Origin: Corallincola holothuriorum
Lineage (GTDB): Bacteria; Pseudomonadota; Gammaproteobacteria; Enterobacterales; Neiellaceae
Direction: 5' to 3'
Assembly: GCF_003336225.1 (NCBI RefSeq)
Contig: NZ_QPID01000003.1
Coordinates: 1-64,000 of the forward strand
DNA length: 64,000 bases
Made by a program: the position numbers and the translations under genes. The notes below the pieces were generated by a model. It did not search any database. It was not told where the DNA came from and saw nothing but the letters and a program-made list of their open reading frames with translations. Below, one piece after another: positions 1 through 7,277 of this stretch. Every line of letters starts with the position of its first letter. Positions within the stretch are counted from its first letter, which is position 1.

Positions 1-107
1 TTAAGTCCCCTAAAGGGTTGTTGAAGACTACGACGTTGATAGGCAGGGTGTGGAAGCGTTGTGAGGCGTTGAGCTAACCTGTACTAATTGCCCGTGAGGC
101 TTAACCA
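1..107 (+). rRNA. 23S ribosomal RNA, 3' end (partial)
   Basis: The first ~107 bases match the conserved 3' end of gammaproteobacterial 23S rRNA, including the GAGCTAACC-GTACTAAT stretch and the terminal GTGAGGCTTAACC. The gene is cut by the window edge, so only its last helix region is present. The 88-base spacer to the 5S gene contains no tRNA. Confidence 0.95.
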
Positions 108-195
108 TACAACCCCTAAGAAGTTTTAAGCGAGTGACGTGCAAGACACGCCAAAATCGATAGAGTGACAGTCGGCATTTTCCTAATTAAGTTTT

Positions 196-314
196 TGTCT
201 GGCGGCCATAGCGTTGTGGCACCACCTGATCCCATTCCGAACTCAGCAGTGAAACGCAATTGCGCCGATGGTAGTGTGGGGCTTCCCCATGTGAGAGTAG
301 GTCACCGCCAGACA
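196..314 (+). rRNA. 5S ribosomal RNA
   Basis: About 119 bases with the standard 5S layout. The 5' end (TGTCTGGCGGCC) pairs with the 3' end (ACCGCCAGACA). The conserved CCCATTCCGAACTCAG, GTGAAACG, CGCCGATGGTAGTGTGG and GAGAGTAGG segments are all present. It follows the 23S end in the usual operon order. An open reading frame running through it is accidental. Confidence 0.97.
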
Positions 315-330
315 CCTAATACAGTGAAGA

Positions 331-355
331 GGCTACCCGATAGGGTAGCCTTTTT
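331..355 (+). terminator. rRNA operon terminator 1
   Basis: An 8-bp perfect stem (GGCTACCC / GGGTAGCC) with a GATA loop is followed by five T. It lies 17 bases after the 5S gene and is a classic intrinsic terminator for the rRNA operon. Confidence 0.9.
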
Positions 356-370
356 GCGTTTAAGGCCGTT

Positions 371-415
371 GAAAACAGCAAAGCCCTTCGCCCAAGCGAG
401 GGGCTTTTTGTTTTC
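371..415 (+). terminator. rRNA operon terminator 2 (long, bidirectional)
   Basis: An 11-bp stem (381-391 with 396-406, one G-T wobble) is followed by T-rich sequence. It is extended outward by GAAAACA (371-377) pairing with TGTTTTC (409-415). It backs up the first terminator and can act in both directions. Confidence 0.8.
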
Positions 416-545
416 AGCACGCCTAGTATCGGCAGCCTTTAGTGTTGTCATCAACCGGAAAGAGCCATACCTATGGGCTGGGCACCGACAAACGCGTAAG
501 TATTCTTGGTCGACATTAGATCCATTCATCTAGCGATCAGACGAT
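416..545. other. Gap without recognisable gene
   Basis: The space between the rRNA terminators and the terminator of the minus-strand TPR gene. I see no supported coding sequence or RNA gene here. Confidence 0.6.
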
Positions 546-576
546 AAAAAAGCCCGCATCAGCAAATGCGGGCTTT
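546..576 (-). terminator. Terminator of the TPR gene
   Basis: The perfect 11-bp stem AAAGCCCGCAT / ATGCGGGCTTT ends in a T run when read on the minus strand (A546-A551 on plus). It lies 81 bases beyond the stop of the minus-strand TPR gene. Confidence 0.85.
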
Positions 577-657
577 CTAATATCTATTGCTGTAATTAAC
601 TTCTAACTGTTGGATTTCAGTTCTTGGCAGAGTGAAATTAACTTAGGGGCATTTGCG

Positions 658-2574
658 CTATGCACCATTGAGAACCTTGAGCCTTTGTTTAACTTCATTT
701 GCCTGTTGAAAATCGACACCGAGATTTAGTGTACGCTCAAGAAAACGTATCTCTTGCTTCTTGTTGCCGCTTTTTTCAAAGCTCTTCGCGAGATTGAGCA
801 GATCTGTTAACTCTAGTTGCACGCCCTGTTTTAGCGCCTTGAGGTAGTTAAGCTGTGCCTTATCCCAGTTCCCTAAGCTATAAAACGATTGTGCTAAGAC
901 CTTGGTTATTTCAGGGTGTTGTGGCAGCAATGTATGGGCTTTCTGGGCATTTACTAGTGCCTCGTTGTTACGCTTTAATGCGAGTTCCGTCATGGCTATC
1001 TGGGCAAGGAAGACGCCATTTTTGGGATACTGACTACTGAGTGTTTGGTAGTAACTTAGCGCGTCTTCAAATTTTCCGCTGGTAAACAGTAGATTCGCTA
1101 ACCTCACAGTTAACTCTGGCCAATCTTGTCGTTTTAAATGGGCTTGACGATAGCCGCTTAGCGCCGCATCTGCGCCATTGAGAAAATATTGAATATCCGC
1201 GACTTCGAGTAGTGGAATAACCCATTTAGGGTTGGCATCTTGAAATGCGCGATAGGTGCGCTGTGCGCTATCGCTATCACCGCTCTTCCAATGGCCTCTG
1301 GCCATGTTGATCTGGTATAGCGGATTTTGGTTGTTAGTTTTGTCCGCGAGGAGCATGGCAAAATAGCCTTGGCGGTACAGGTAGTAACTATAGGCGACAC
1401 TTGACCAGCCAGCGTTAGTGGCTGTGGCAACTTGTTGGCGGAGCGACTTATCTTTCAAATCGATATAAAGATTCGATAGTGGTAAGAGATCTGTTTCGGA
1501 GACCGTCGCTTGCACCGCAATCCGTAACAGTTGGTGCATTGGGTCGTTTGGATCTATTTCGATAAGCTTTGCTACTGTTGATGCTAACTTTTTCTTATCA
1601 CTCTCCTTATCAGAATTAAGTAACATCAGGCTAGCGAGCTGTAACGGTTCACGACTATCTACAGCCTTCAGCTTTTCTAGCTGTGAATTAGCTGTCTTTA
1701 GATCGCCTTCACGCCAAGCTATCAATGCTAAGTCGAGCATTGCGACATAGTTTTCGGGGTGACGAGTGAGGGTCTCTGTAATGGCTTTCTTGGCGCTACT
1801 GGGTTGGTTTTCTATCATCGCAACCGCGCTGAGTACCATAGATGGTCCAACATCTTCGGGGGCAAGCTTCTGCCAAATTTGAGCATACCGCTTGGCGTCA
1901 TGCAGTTGACTGGTGGCTAAGCTTAACTTGGTGACCAATACCGTTGCGCCCAAGTTATCGGGTTTAGTGGTTAGTGCGACCTTTAATGCTTTCGTCGCCT
2001 CATCGACTCGACCTTGTTGGAATAAGATTTGGCCTTTTAAGGTTTGTGCTGAACTGCCAGTTAGTGGAGAGTTAAGGAGCTCCAGAGCTTGATAAAACTG
2101 CCGCTTCTTTGCGTAGCCTGTCGCTGCCAAGAATGCGGTAGTGTCATGTAAGTTTGGTGCGAGTTTCTTTAGCTCGATCAGGTGAGTACTTAGGGCTTGG
2201 TCTTTACCTTGCCCGAGTAGAGCTAAGATAAATAACTGGTGTCCGGTCAGATCCGCTGGGCGCTCGGCAATCCACTTGCGAGCAGCTGTTTCTGCATCAA
2301 GATAATCTTGGTTGGATATTAGTGTCAGTATCTGGTTTCTAGAGGTTTGAGAGTAAAGCCCTTCAGCGACAACTTGATTTAGCCAGCTAAGATCGTTGAC
2401 GCCTTTGCCTGTTCCTAAATCAACCATCCCCATTTCATTGGCGCCGGTAAAAGCTTGCTCCAAATATTGCTGAGATTTAGTTTCTGTCAGATTGATAGGG
2501 GCTGCAATAACAAGGTTGCACAGGCTCACGCTGAGCACTGTTACACGTGCCATCGTTAGTAGTAAACGGCTCAT
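658..2574 (-). CDS. Secreted TPR-repeat protein next to a PEP-CTERM gene
   Basis: A 638-residue protein with an N-terminal signal sequence (MSRLLLTMARVTVLSVS, cleavage near VIAA-PIN). The rest is tandem tetratricopeptide-like helical repeats, for example around AETAARKWIAERPADLTG, DEATKALKVALTTKPDN and EDALSYYQTLSSQYPKN. No enzymatic motif is visible, so a scaffold or assembly role outside the inner membrane is likely. The start at 2574 is chosen because AAGGAATT lies just upstream and the signal peptide begins there; the frame is open 11 codons further. TPR proteins of the PrsT type occur with PEP-CTERM/exosortase systems, but this one is shorter and has no clear lipobox, so I do not assign that name. 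It lies 89 bases downstream of a PEP-CTERM gene on the same strand, with a terminator between them. Confidence 0.75.
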   Translation of the reverse strand: MSRLLLTMARVTVLSVSLCNLVIAAPINLTETKSQQYLEQAFTGANEMGMVDLGTGKGVNDLSWLNQVVAEGLYSQTSRNQILTLISNQDYLDAETAARKWIAERPADLTGHQLFILALLGQGKDQALSTHLIELKKLAPNLHDTTAFLAATGYAKKRQFYQALELLNSPLTGSSAQTLKGQILFQQGRVDEATKALKVALTTKPDNLGATVLVTKLSLATSQLHDAKRYAQIWQKLAPEDVGPSMVLSAVAMIENQPSSAKKAITETLTRHPENYVAMLDLALIAWREGDLKTANSQLEKLKAVDSREPLQLASLMLLNSDKESDKKKLASTVAKLIEIDPNDPMHQLLRIAVQATVSETDLLPLSNLYIDLKDKSLRQQVATATNAGWSSVAYSYYLYRQGYFAMLLADKTNNQNPLYQINMARGHWKSGDSDSAQRTYRAFQDANPKWVIPLLEVADIQYFLNGADAALSGYRQAHLKRQDWPELTVRLANLLFTSGKFEDALSYYQTLSSQYPKNGVFLAQIAMTELALKRNNEALVNAQKAHTLLPQHPEITKVLAQSFYSLGNWDKAQLNYLKALKQGVQLELTDLLNLAKSFEKSGNKKQEIRFLERTLNLGVDFQQANEVKQRLKVLNGA

Positions 2575-2614
2575 CTGTAATTCCTTTACGCTTAACCGAA
2601 CTAACATTCTAGAA

Positions 2615-2642
2615 TAAAAAACGGCGGGAAAGATCCCCGCCG
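2615..2642 (-). terminator. Terminator/attenuator between PEP-CTERM and TPR genes
   Basis: The stem CGGCGGG (2622-2628) with CCCGCCG (2636-2642) is followed on the minus strand by seven T. It should end most transcripts of the PEP-CTERM gene. The TPR gene then depends on read-through or on a weak promoter in the short gap. Confidence 0.85.
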
Positions 2643-2663
2643 CTCTCAGTTTTAGCGCAGCAA

Positions 2664-3635
2664 TTACTTACGGCGACTACGTGCAAATAAACCACACAGT
2701 GATAAGCCCAATAACGCTAATGGTGCTGGCGCAGGTACATCTTGGGTAAATGTTGCTTCGCCTTTAACGTGGAACAAGGCAACAAATATATTGTCATCAT
2801 TGGATGGATTATCTGTATCGACAGTAATTTTGGAATCACCATCGTTAATGAACGGTACTAAGTTATAACGCTCATCGTCTTCGTTGTAAGCATTAGGGTT
2901 AAGCAGATCGTCATCATAACCACCCATGGTGATCAATGAGCCATTTGCTACAAGTTCACCATCATCATTGTTGCCGGCATTATTGGTTAATAGTTGACCA
3001 TTAACATCGACATTAGACTTCTGGTTACAGCAGCTAAAGCTGATACCCAAACGCATTTCTGCGAAGAACGCTGGATCTGTAGTATCCACAGGATCAGAGA
3101 AGTTCACCTGAGTACTGTCACCAGCCAGTGCTGCTCCGCCATCTAAGATAGCGACTGTAGAGACTTCCAAGCCAGCCATCTCATAAACTACGATCAATGC
3201 TTCACCGTCTGTTCTGCTATCAGACTCCCGAAGGCTAAAGTCATAAACCCCACCAGGGCCAGCATCAATCGTCGGCTTAACCAGTGCCGTGACATCTTTG
3301 CGTCCGGTGCGGAAGAAGGTGTCGCTAACACTAGGGATTGCATTGGTATACTCTTGATCCCAGCTGTTGATGGTTGTGCCCTCAAGTGTGACATCCCCCA
3401 TTGCAGTGGGTGAGCTATACATTGCTGAATAGAGATATGCGGCAACTACTGTAGCGCCTGCAGGGACAGAGGCTGAAATAGTGCCGGATTGACTCGTACC
3501 GCCCCAACCATCGGACGATACGCCATAATTACCAGTAAATGTTTGGAAGGTTGTAAGTGAAGCTGATGCCATCCCTGATACAGCTAAAGAAGCAACAACA
3601 GCACTCACTTTTAAGAGTTGCTTTGCGGTTTTCAT
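2664..3635 (-). CDS. PEP-CTERM sorting-domain surface protein
   Basis: A 323-residue exported protein. It has a signal peptide (MKTAKQLLKVSAVVASLAV, cleavage after ASA) and a C-terminal sorting tail VPAPAPLALLGLSLCGLF followed by ARSRRK. That tail has the three PEP-CTERM parts: a Pro-rich motif, a membrane helix and a basic end. Such tails are processed by an exosortase, none of which is encoded in this window. The mature part is acidic, rich in Asp and Asn (for example GGYDDDLLNPNAYNEDDERY), which would suit calcium binding, and has a Cys pair (SFSCCNQ). The start is ATG 3635, with AAGGAA upstream. A frame extension to 3731 is open but would bury the signal peptide. A sigma-54 promoter lies about 97-112 bases upstream. 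Confidence 0.88.
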   Translation of the reverse strand: MKTAKQLLKVSAVVASLAVSGMASASLTTFQTFTGNYGVSSDGWGGTSQSGTISASVPAGATVVAAYLYSAMYSSPTAMGDVTLEGTTINSWDQEYTNAIPSVSDTFFRTGRKDVTALVKPTIDAGPGGVYDFSLRESDSRTDGEALIVVYEMAGLEVSTVAILDGGAALAGDSTQVNFSDPVDTTDPAFFAEMRLGISFSCCNQKSNVDVNGQLLTNNAGNNDDGELVANGSLITMGGYDDDLLNPNAYNEDDERYNLVPFINDGDSKITVDTDNPSNDDNIFVALFHVKGEATFTQDVPAPAPLALLGLSLCGLFARSRRK

Positions 3636-3731
3636 CGTGTGATTCCTTAATAATATTGCAAATTTCCATATACAGCTTGGTGTTTTAGCGACGGCATAAC
3701 ACGGCATATGCATCGCTGTCATTGATAGCAA

Positions 3732-3747
3732 AGCAATATGTTTGCCA
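3732..3747 (-). promoter_or_regulatory. Sigma-54 (-24/-12) promoter of the PEP-CTERM gene
   Basis: Read on the minus strand this is TGGCAAACATATTGCT. It matches TGGCACGN4TTGCW at the invariant GG and GC with the correct 12-base offset and at most other positions. It implies a 5' leader of roughly 85 bases. PEP-CTERM genes in other bacteria are known to be driven by RpoN with the PrsK/PrsR pair. Confidence 0.75.
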
Positions 3748-3810
3748 GATAGCTTTTTGCTTAAAAATCATCAAGGTGGGTTACAACAAAAACTAATATA
3801 TATATGCCTT

Positions 3811-3826
3811 GTAAAATAATTAGACA
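3811..3826 (-). promoter_or_regulatory. Putative activator site shared with the second PEP-CTERM gene
   Basis: Minus-strand TGTCTAATTATTTTAC matches 14 of 16 bases of the element at 41604-41619. Exactly 63 bases separate it from the -24 element, the same distance as at the other gene. With the next base it forms the imperfect dyad TGT-N2-AAT-N-ATT-N2-ACA. The position suits an enhancer-binding protein site. Confidence 0.6.
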
Positions 3827-3938
3827 CCAATAGGGTTTGTAACTCCCGCGTATAGTTTTTATAGGCTCTGTAGAAATAGTAAGTACTTAGTTCTTTATGG
3901 GTAGCAACTTGAAAATGTGACACTGTTTGGAGCCCGAG

Positions 3939-5315
3939 ATGTTTCGTTATTGGCGCTGGTTAGGTGCGGTGATGGTTTTGCTTGCTGGTGTTGTTCTTGC
4001 CAGTGATTTTTCTGCGTTTGTTGGTGCGGACAGCATGATGTCCGGCCCTTTGGCCTTACTGATGTTGTTGATCTTTTTCACTGCCTATCTATTGGTGTTC
4101 TTTGAACAGCAAACTGGCATCAGTAAAAGCAAGCCGATGATCTTCAGTGCGGGATTGTTGTGGATGTTAGCTGCTGTGATCGCATATCAGCATGATGTTC
4201 CCCATGCAGAGATCCGTTTGGCGGTAACGAATAACCTTGATGAATTTGCCGAGCTCTTTCTGTTTCTTATGGTGGCGCTTATCTATATCAAGCAGATTGA
4301 AGGGCGTGGACTGTTTGAACTACTGAAAAGTGGGTTAGTGAGTCGAGGTTATGGTTATAAAGGTCTATTTTGGCTAACCGGTAGTATTGCGTTCTTTATG
4401 TCGGCACTGGCCGATAATTTAACGACGGCCTTGGTGATCGGCTCCGTGGTGATAGCGGTGGGAAAAGATTCACCTAAGTTTACCTCTTTGGGCTGCATTA
4501 ATACTGTTGTTGCCTGCAATGCGGGCGGCGCATTTTCTCCGTTTGGAGATATCACCACCTTAATGGTTTGGCAGGCTGGCAAGATTGAGTTTGTTGGTTT
4601 TTTGCAGATCTTTTTGCCCTCACTGGTGAGCTTCCTGTTGCCAGCGGTGATTTTGACGCTGTTTTTGCCTTGCGGCGCCCCCGCCATCAGCAGAGAGAAG
4701 GTGGTGTTGAAACGCCATGGCAGGATGTATTGTGGTTTGTTCCTTGTCACCATCGTACTGGCTGTGATTTTTGAACAGGTGTTGGGGCTACCGCCCTATC
4801 TAGGAATGATGACCGGGTTGTCAGTTTTGATGCTGGCCATATTTCTGCGTAGTCGCCGCCTGCCACTATCAGACCCCGATCGTGAGCATAACCTGTTCTC
4901 AGAGTTACCTGAGGCGGAATGGGACACTTTAATGTTCTTTTTTGGGGTGATGTATTGTTTGGGGGCACTTAGCTTCATCGGTTATCTGGCTTGGGTTTCT
5001 GACGCACTTTATCTCGGCTATGGCGCTGGCACAGCCAATGTTGTTGCTGGCCTGATCTCTGCTGTGATTGACAATATTCCTGTGATGTTTGCGATCCTGC
5101 AGATGAACCCTGAAATGAATGATTTCCAATGGCTACTGATCACCCTGTGCGCGGGGATCGGTGGTAGTGTGATGTCGATAGGCTCTGCTGCTGGTGTAGC
5201 GTTAATGGGCATTGGGAAAGGCCATTATAGTTTCTTAGGGCATCTGCGTTGGTCATGGGCAATCTTACTTGGCTATGCAGCCGCGGTGGCTACCCACTAT
5301 CTGGTTAATGGTTGA
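3939..5315 (+). CDS. nhaD: NhaD-type Na+/H+ antiporter
   Basis: A 458-residue inner-membrane protein of the ion transporter superfamily, with about 12 hydrophobic segments. It exchanges cytoplasmic sodium or lithium for protons, which suits a marine bacterium. NhaD hallmarks are visible: LTGSIAFFMSALADNLTTAL near residue 145, CNAGGAFSPFGDITTLMVWQ near residue 200, and VIDNIPVMFAI near 380. ATG 3939 is chosen because GGAG lies 6 bases upstream; a TTG four codons earlier overlaps that ribosome binding site. It diverges from the PEP-CTERM gene across a 303-base AT-rich region. No terminator with a T run is obvious downstream. Confidence 0.92.
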   Translation: MFRYWRWLGAVMVLLAGVVLASDFSAFVGADSMMSGPLALLMLLIFFTAYLLVFFEQQTGISKSKPMIFSAGLLWMLAAVIAYQHDVPHAEIRLAVTNNLDEFAELFLFLMVALIYIKQIEGRGLFELLKSGLVSRGYGYKGLFWLTGSIAFFMSALADNLTTALVIGSVVIAVGKDSPKFTSLGCINTVVACNAGGAFSPFGDITTLMVWQAGKIEFVGFLQIFLPSLVSFLLPAVILTLFLPCGAPAISREKVVLKRHGRMYCGLFLVTIVLAVIFEQVLGLPPYLGMMTGLSVLMLAIFLRSRRLPLSDPDREHNLFSELPEAEWDTLMFFFGVMYCLGALSFIGYLAWVSDALYLGYGAGTANVVAGLISAVIDNIPVMFAILQMNPEMNDFQWLLITLCAGIGGSVMSIGSAAGVALMGIGKGHYSFLGHLRWSWAILLGYAAAVATHYLVNG

Positions 5316-5425
5316 GTGCGGTGTAGCAGGAACTTAATAGCTGGTGAGGGCTCTAAAAATTTAGTGGTTATGCCGTGATCCGCTTCGCGGCACTGAACGT
5401 TAAAAGCTTGTTAATATAAAATTCT

Positions 5426-5471
5426 GATCGGCAAGCGCCGTTATGTTCAGAACGGTAAGGACAGGCCGATC
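5426..5471 (+). other. Candidate structured RNA leader
   Basis: GATCGGC (5426-5432) can pair with GCCGATC (5465-5471), enclosing an inner stem CCGTT (5438-5442) / AACGG (5451-5455). It lies about 50 bases upstream of a 34-codon reading frame and has no T run, so it does not look like a terminator. Confidence 0.3.
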
Positions 5472-5519
5472 TATTTCGTTGCATGGATGCCTCTTGTGGT
5501 TTGACGTAAGAGGTGATGT

Positions 5520-5624
5520 ATGACTTTTTTCCATTTGACCCCTGAAGAAAAACGCTACCCGTTGGCTAATATTGCCGCTGTTATTTGCGGTGTTGTTGCC
5601 TTGATGTTAGTGATTATTTGTTAA
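5520..5624 (+). CDS. Possible 34-residue membrane peptide
   Basis: A small reading frame starting MTFFHLTPEEKRYPLA, then one hydrophobic helix (NIAAVICGVVALMLVIIC) running to the end. AAGAGG precedes the ATG by about six bases. The polar-then-helix layout is typical of single-pass inner-membrane micropeptides. I recognise no family. Its last codons overlap by 18 bases the 3' end of another possible small gene on the other strand. Confidence 0.45.
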   Translation: MTFFHLTPEEKRYPLANIAAVICGVVALMLVIIC

Positions 5625-5793
5625 ATCTAAATAGATTAAACCGATAAAAAAGAGTAAGGCCGCTAGCGGCTTTGCTCTGAGCTTGTGCTGCAAATCTATC
5701 TTCGCCAATGGCTTAGTTGCTTCATTCAAGCGCTTGGTGTATTCCTCAAAGTTATCTGGGGGCAGGGCAAGTCTGCGACCAATTCCGCTGCAA
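5607..5793 (-). pseudogene. Possible small membrane-protein gene with a +1 frame disruption
   Basis: On the minus strand a strong ribosome binding site AGAGGAGG (about 5799-5806) precedes TTG at 5793. That frame stops after 13 codons. The next frame runs on as LPPDNFEEYTKRLNEATKPL to an apparently natural C terminus with one membrane helix (PLAALLFFIGLIYLDL) and stops at 5607. Removing one base from the five-base C run at 5758-5762 joins the two into a 61-residue protein. So it is a decayed gene, a sequencing error in a homopolymer, or chance. Family unknown. Confidence 0.35.
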
Positions 5794-5984
5794 GTTTACC
5801 TCCTCTAGGCACCAGTACTTTGTGCGATAAGCGGCGTCTTTTTGTTACGTAACCCTCTCCGTATAGCTGTCGCAACAACTTGCCACTCTGCTATTTAGCG
5901 TATTTAGTTATGCTTGCCATTGATCTGTTTACTTATGCTAGCGTATGCAGACAAGCCAAGAATTAACTAACTGAGAGAGAAACA

Positions 5985-6566
5985 ATGCTTCGACTTCCCT
6001 TTGTGATACTGACGGTCTGTTTATCTTTTTCTGCCTGGGCAGAGCTGACTGAGCGTGAGGGCTTGGTCACCGCAGGTGGCCAGCCATTGGTGCTGTTAGG
6101 CTCCGGTGTGGAAGTTGGGCAGCCTGCACCAGAATTTAAAGTCGTAGATAGCAAGTTTGCACCGATCTTGCTTAGTGACTACCAGGGCAAAACTGTGCTG
6201 TTATCTGTGGTGCCGAGCATTGATACCGGTGTTTGTTCTTTGCAAACCAAACGTTTTAACAGTGAGGTGGCGAAGCTGCCGGCAGATGTGATTTTGATCA
6301 CTTTGTCTACGGACCTGCCATTCGCTCAGAAGCGTTTTTGTGAAGTGGAAAATGTCGACAAAATGCCAGTGCTGTCCGATGCGGTATGGCGCAACTTTGG
6401 TGAGCAGTACGGTTTGTTGATCAAGGATAGGGGTTTGCTGGCGCGTGCTATCTTAATTATTGATAAGGATGGCAAGCTACAGTATCAGGAGCTGGTCAAA
6501 GAGGTGAGTGAACACCCTGACTATGATGCCGCTCTGGCGATGGTTAAGAAGCTTCATCAGGACTAG
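5985..6566 (+). CDS. tpx: Thiol peroxidase (Tpx), exported form
   Basis: A 193-residue atypical 2-Cys peroxiredoxin that reduces hydroperoxides with thioredoxin-type electrons. The peroxidatic site PSIDTGVCSLQTKRF has Cys84 with the conserved Thr81. The resolving Cys119 lies in AQKRFCE. Compared with cytoplasmic Tpx (about 165-168 residues) it has an extra N-terminal signal peptide (MLRLPFVILTVCLSFSAWA), so it should act in the periplasm. GAGAGA precedes the ATG. It is monocistronic with a strong terminator. Confidence 0.88.
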   Translation: MLRLPFVILTVCLSFSAWAELTEREGLVTAGGQPLVLLGSGVEVGQPAPEFKVVDSKFAPILLSDYQGKTVLLSVVPSIDTGVCSLQTKRFNSEVAKLPADVILITLSTDLPFAQKRFCEVENVDKMPVLSDAVWRNFGEQYGLLIKDRGLLARAILIIDKDGKLQYQELVKEVSEHPDYDAALAMVKKLHQD

Positions 6567-6579
6567 CTTTGCAAAAATC

Positions 6580-6605
6580 AAAAGGGGTCGTTATCGACCC
6601 CTTTT
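6580..6605 (+). terminator. Bidirectional terminator between tpx and the cytochrome genes
   Basis: The perfect 11-bp stem AAAAGGGGTCG / CGACCCCTTTT has a TTAT loop and T-rich flanks on both strands. It serves the convergent tpx and napC-like genes. Confidence 0.9.
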
Positions 6606-6637
6606 GTTGCGCTATGGTGGATCAGCTGCACTGATTT

Positions 6638-7207
6638 CTACTCAATTACCGGCCGTTTATGAGCCACTCCTTGATGGCAATCGATACAATTCATATTTTG
6701 GCTAAGCATCTTTTGGTGATTGGTTCTGACGCGGATCGGTTGGGCGTCGCTATCCCATCTTTCAGGTGTGTGACAACTGCGGCATTCACGGCTGTTGCTG
6801 GCCGCCATATCTCGCCAAACGTGCTCGGCTAAGCGTAATCGCTCCTGTTCAAAATTCTCTAGGGTGACAGTTTCCATCAACTGATAGTAGATATCAGCGG
6901 TGGCTTTGACTTTGACGATCATCTTATCGACAAAGGGTTTTGGCACATGGCAGTCGGCGCACGTGGCGATAACACCAGAACGATTGTTGAAATGTACCGA
7001 GGCCTGATACTCCTCGACAATGGTATCCCGGCCAATATGGCAGCCATAACAGAACTCATTCGTGTTGGTGAAGTCCATCACACCGTGAAAGGTCACAACA
7101 CCCAAAGCACCTAACACCAACGCGATGAAACCACCGATAGGGATCCCTAATAGCCAACGGCTGCGGGTTTGCTTCCATAATCGGCTGGGCTTTCTATGCT
7201 GGTTCAT
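6638..7207 (-). CDS. NapC/NirT-family membrane tetrahaem cytochrome c
   Basis: A 189-residue inner-membrane quinol dehydrogenase. One N-terminal helix (WLLGIPIGGFIALVLGALGV) anchors a periplasmic domain with four CXXCH haem sites at residues 53 (CYGCH), 83 (CADCH), 142 (CRSCH) and 174 (CIDCH). Family members oxidise the quinol pool and pass electrons to a periplasmic reductase. The gene directly follows an octahaem HAO-family cytochrome on the same strand, like the haoA-haoC pairs of Epsilonproteobacteria, so that is the likely partner. It is a NapC/NrfH relative; I cannot resolve the subgroup by eye. Confidence 0.85.
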   Translation of the reverse strand: MNQHRKPSRLWKQTRSRWLLGIPIGGFIALVLGALGVVTFHGVMDFTNTNEFCYGCHIGRDTIVEEYQASVHFNNRSGVIATCADCHVPKPFVDKMIVKVKATADIYYQLMETVTLENFEQERLRLAEHVWRDMAASNSRECRSCHTPERWDSDAQPIRVRTNHQKMLSQNMNCIDCHQGVAHKRPVIE

Positions 7208-7227
7208 AAAAATCCTTGCTGATAGGT

Positions 7228-7262
7228 AAAAAGCGGATCAGCTTTCATTCAAGCTGATCCGC
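7228..7262 (-). terminator. Intercistronic terminator between HAO-like and NapC-like genes
   Basis: The perfect 12-bp stem GCGGATCAGCTT (7233-7244) / AAGCTGATCCGC (7251-7262) is followed on the minus strand by a T run. It probably lowers expression of the membrane cytochrome relative to the upstream octahaem protein. Confidence 0.8.
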
Positions 7263-7277
7263 AATGCTAGGTGCTAC

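Noticed and set aside
108-195. tRNA in the 23S-5S spacer
   Set aside because: No cloverleaf or TTCGA-type T arm can be found in the 88 bases.
165-533. 122-codon reading frame on the plus strand
   Set aside because: It runs straight through the 5S rRNA gene and two terminators.
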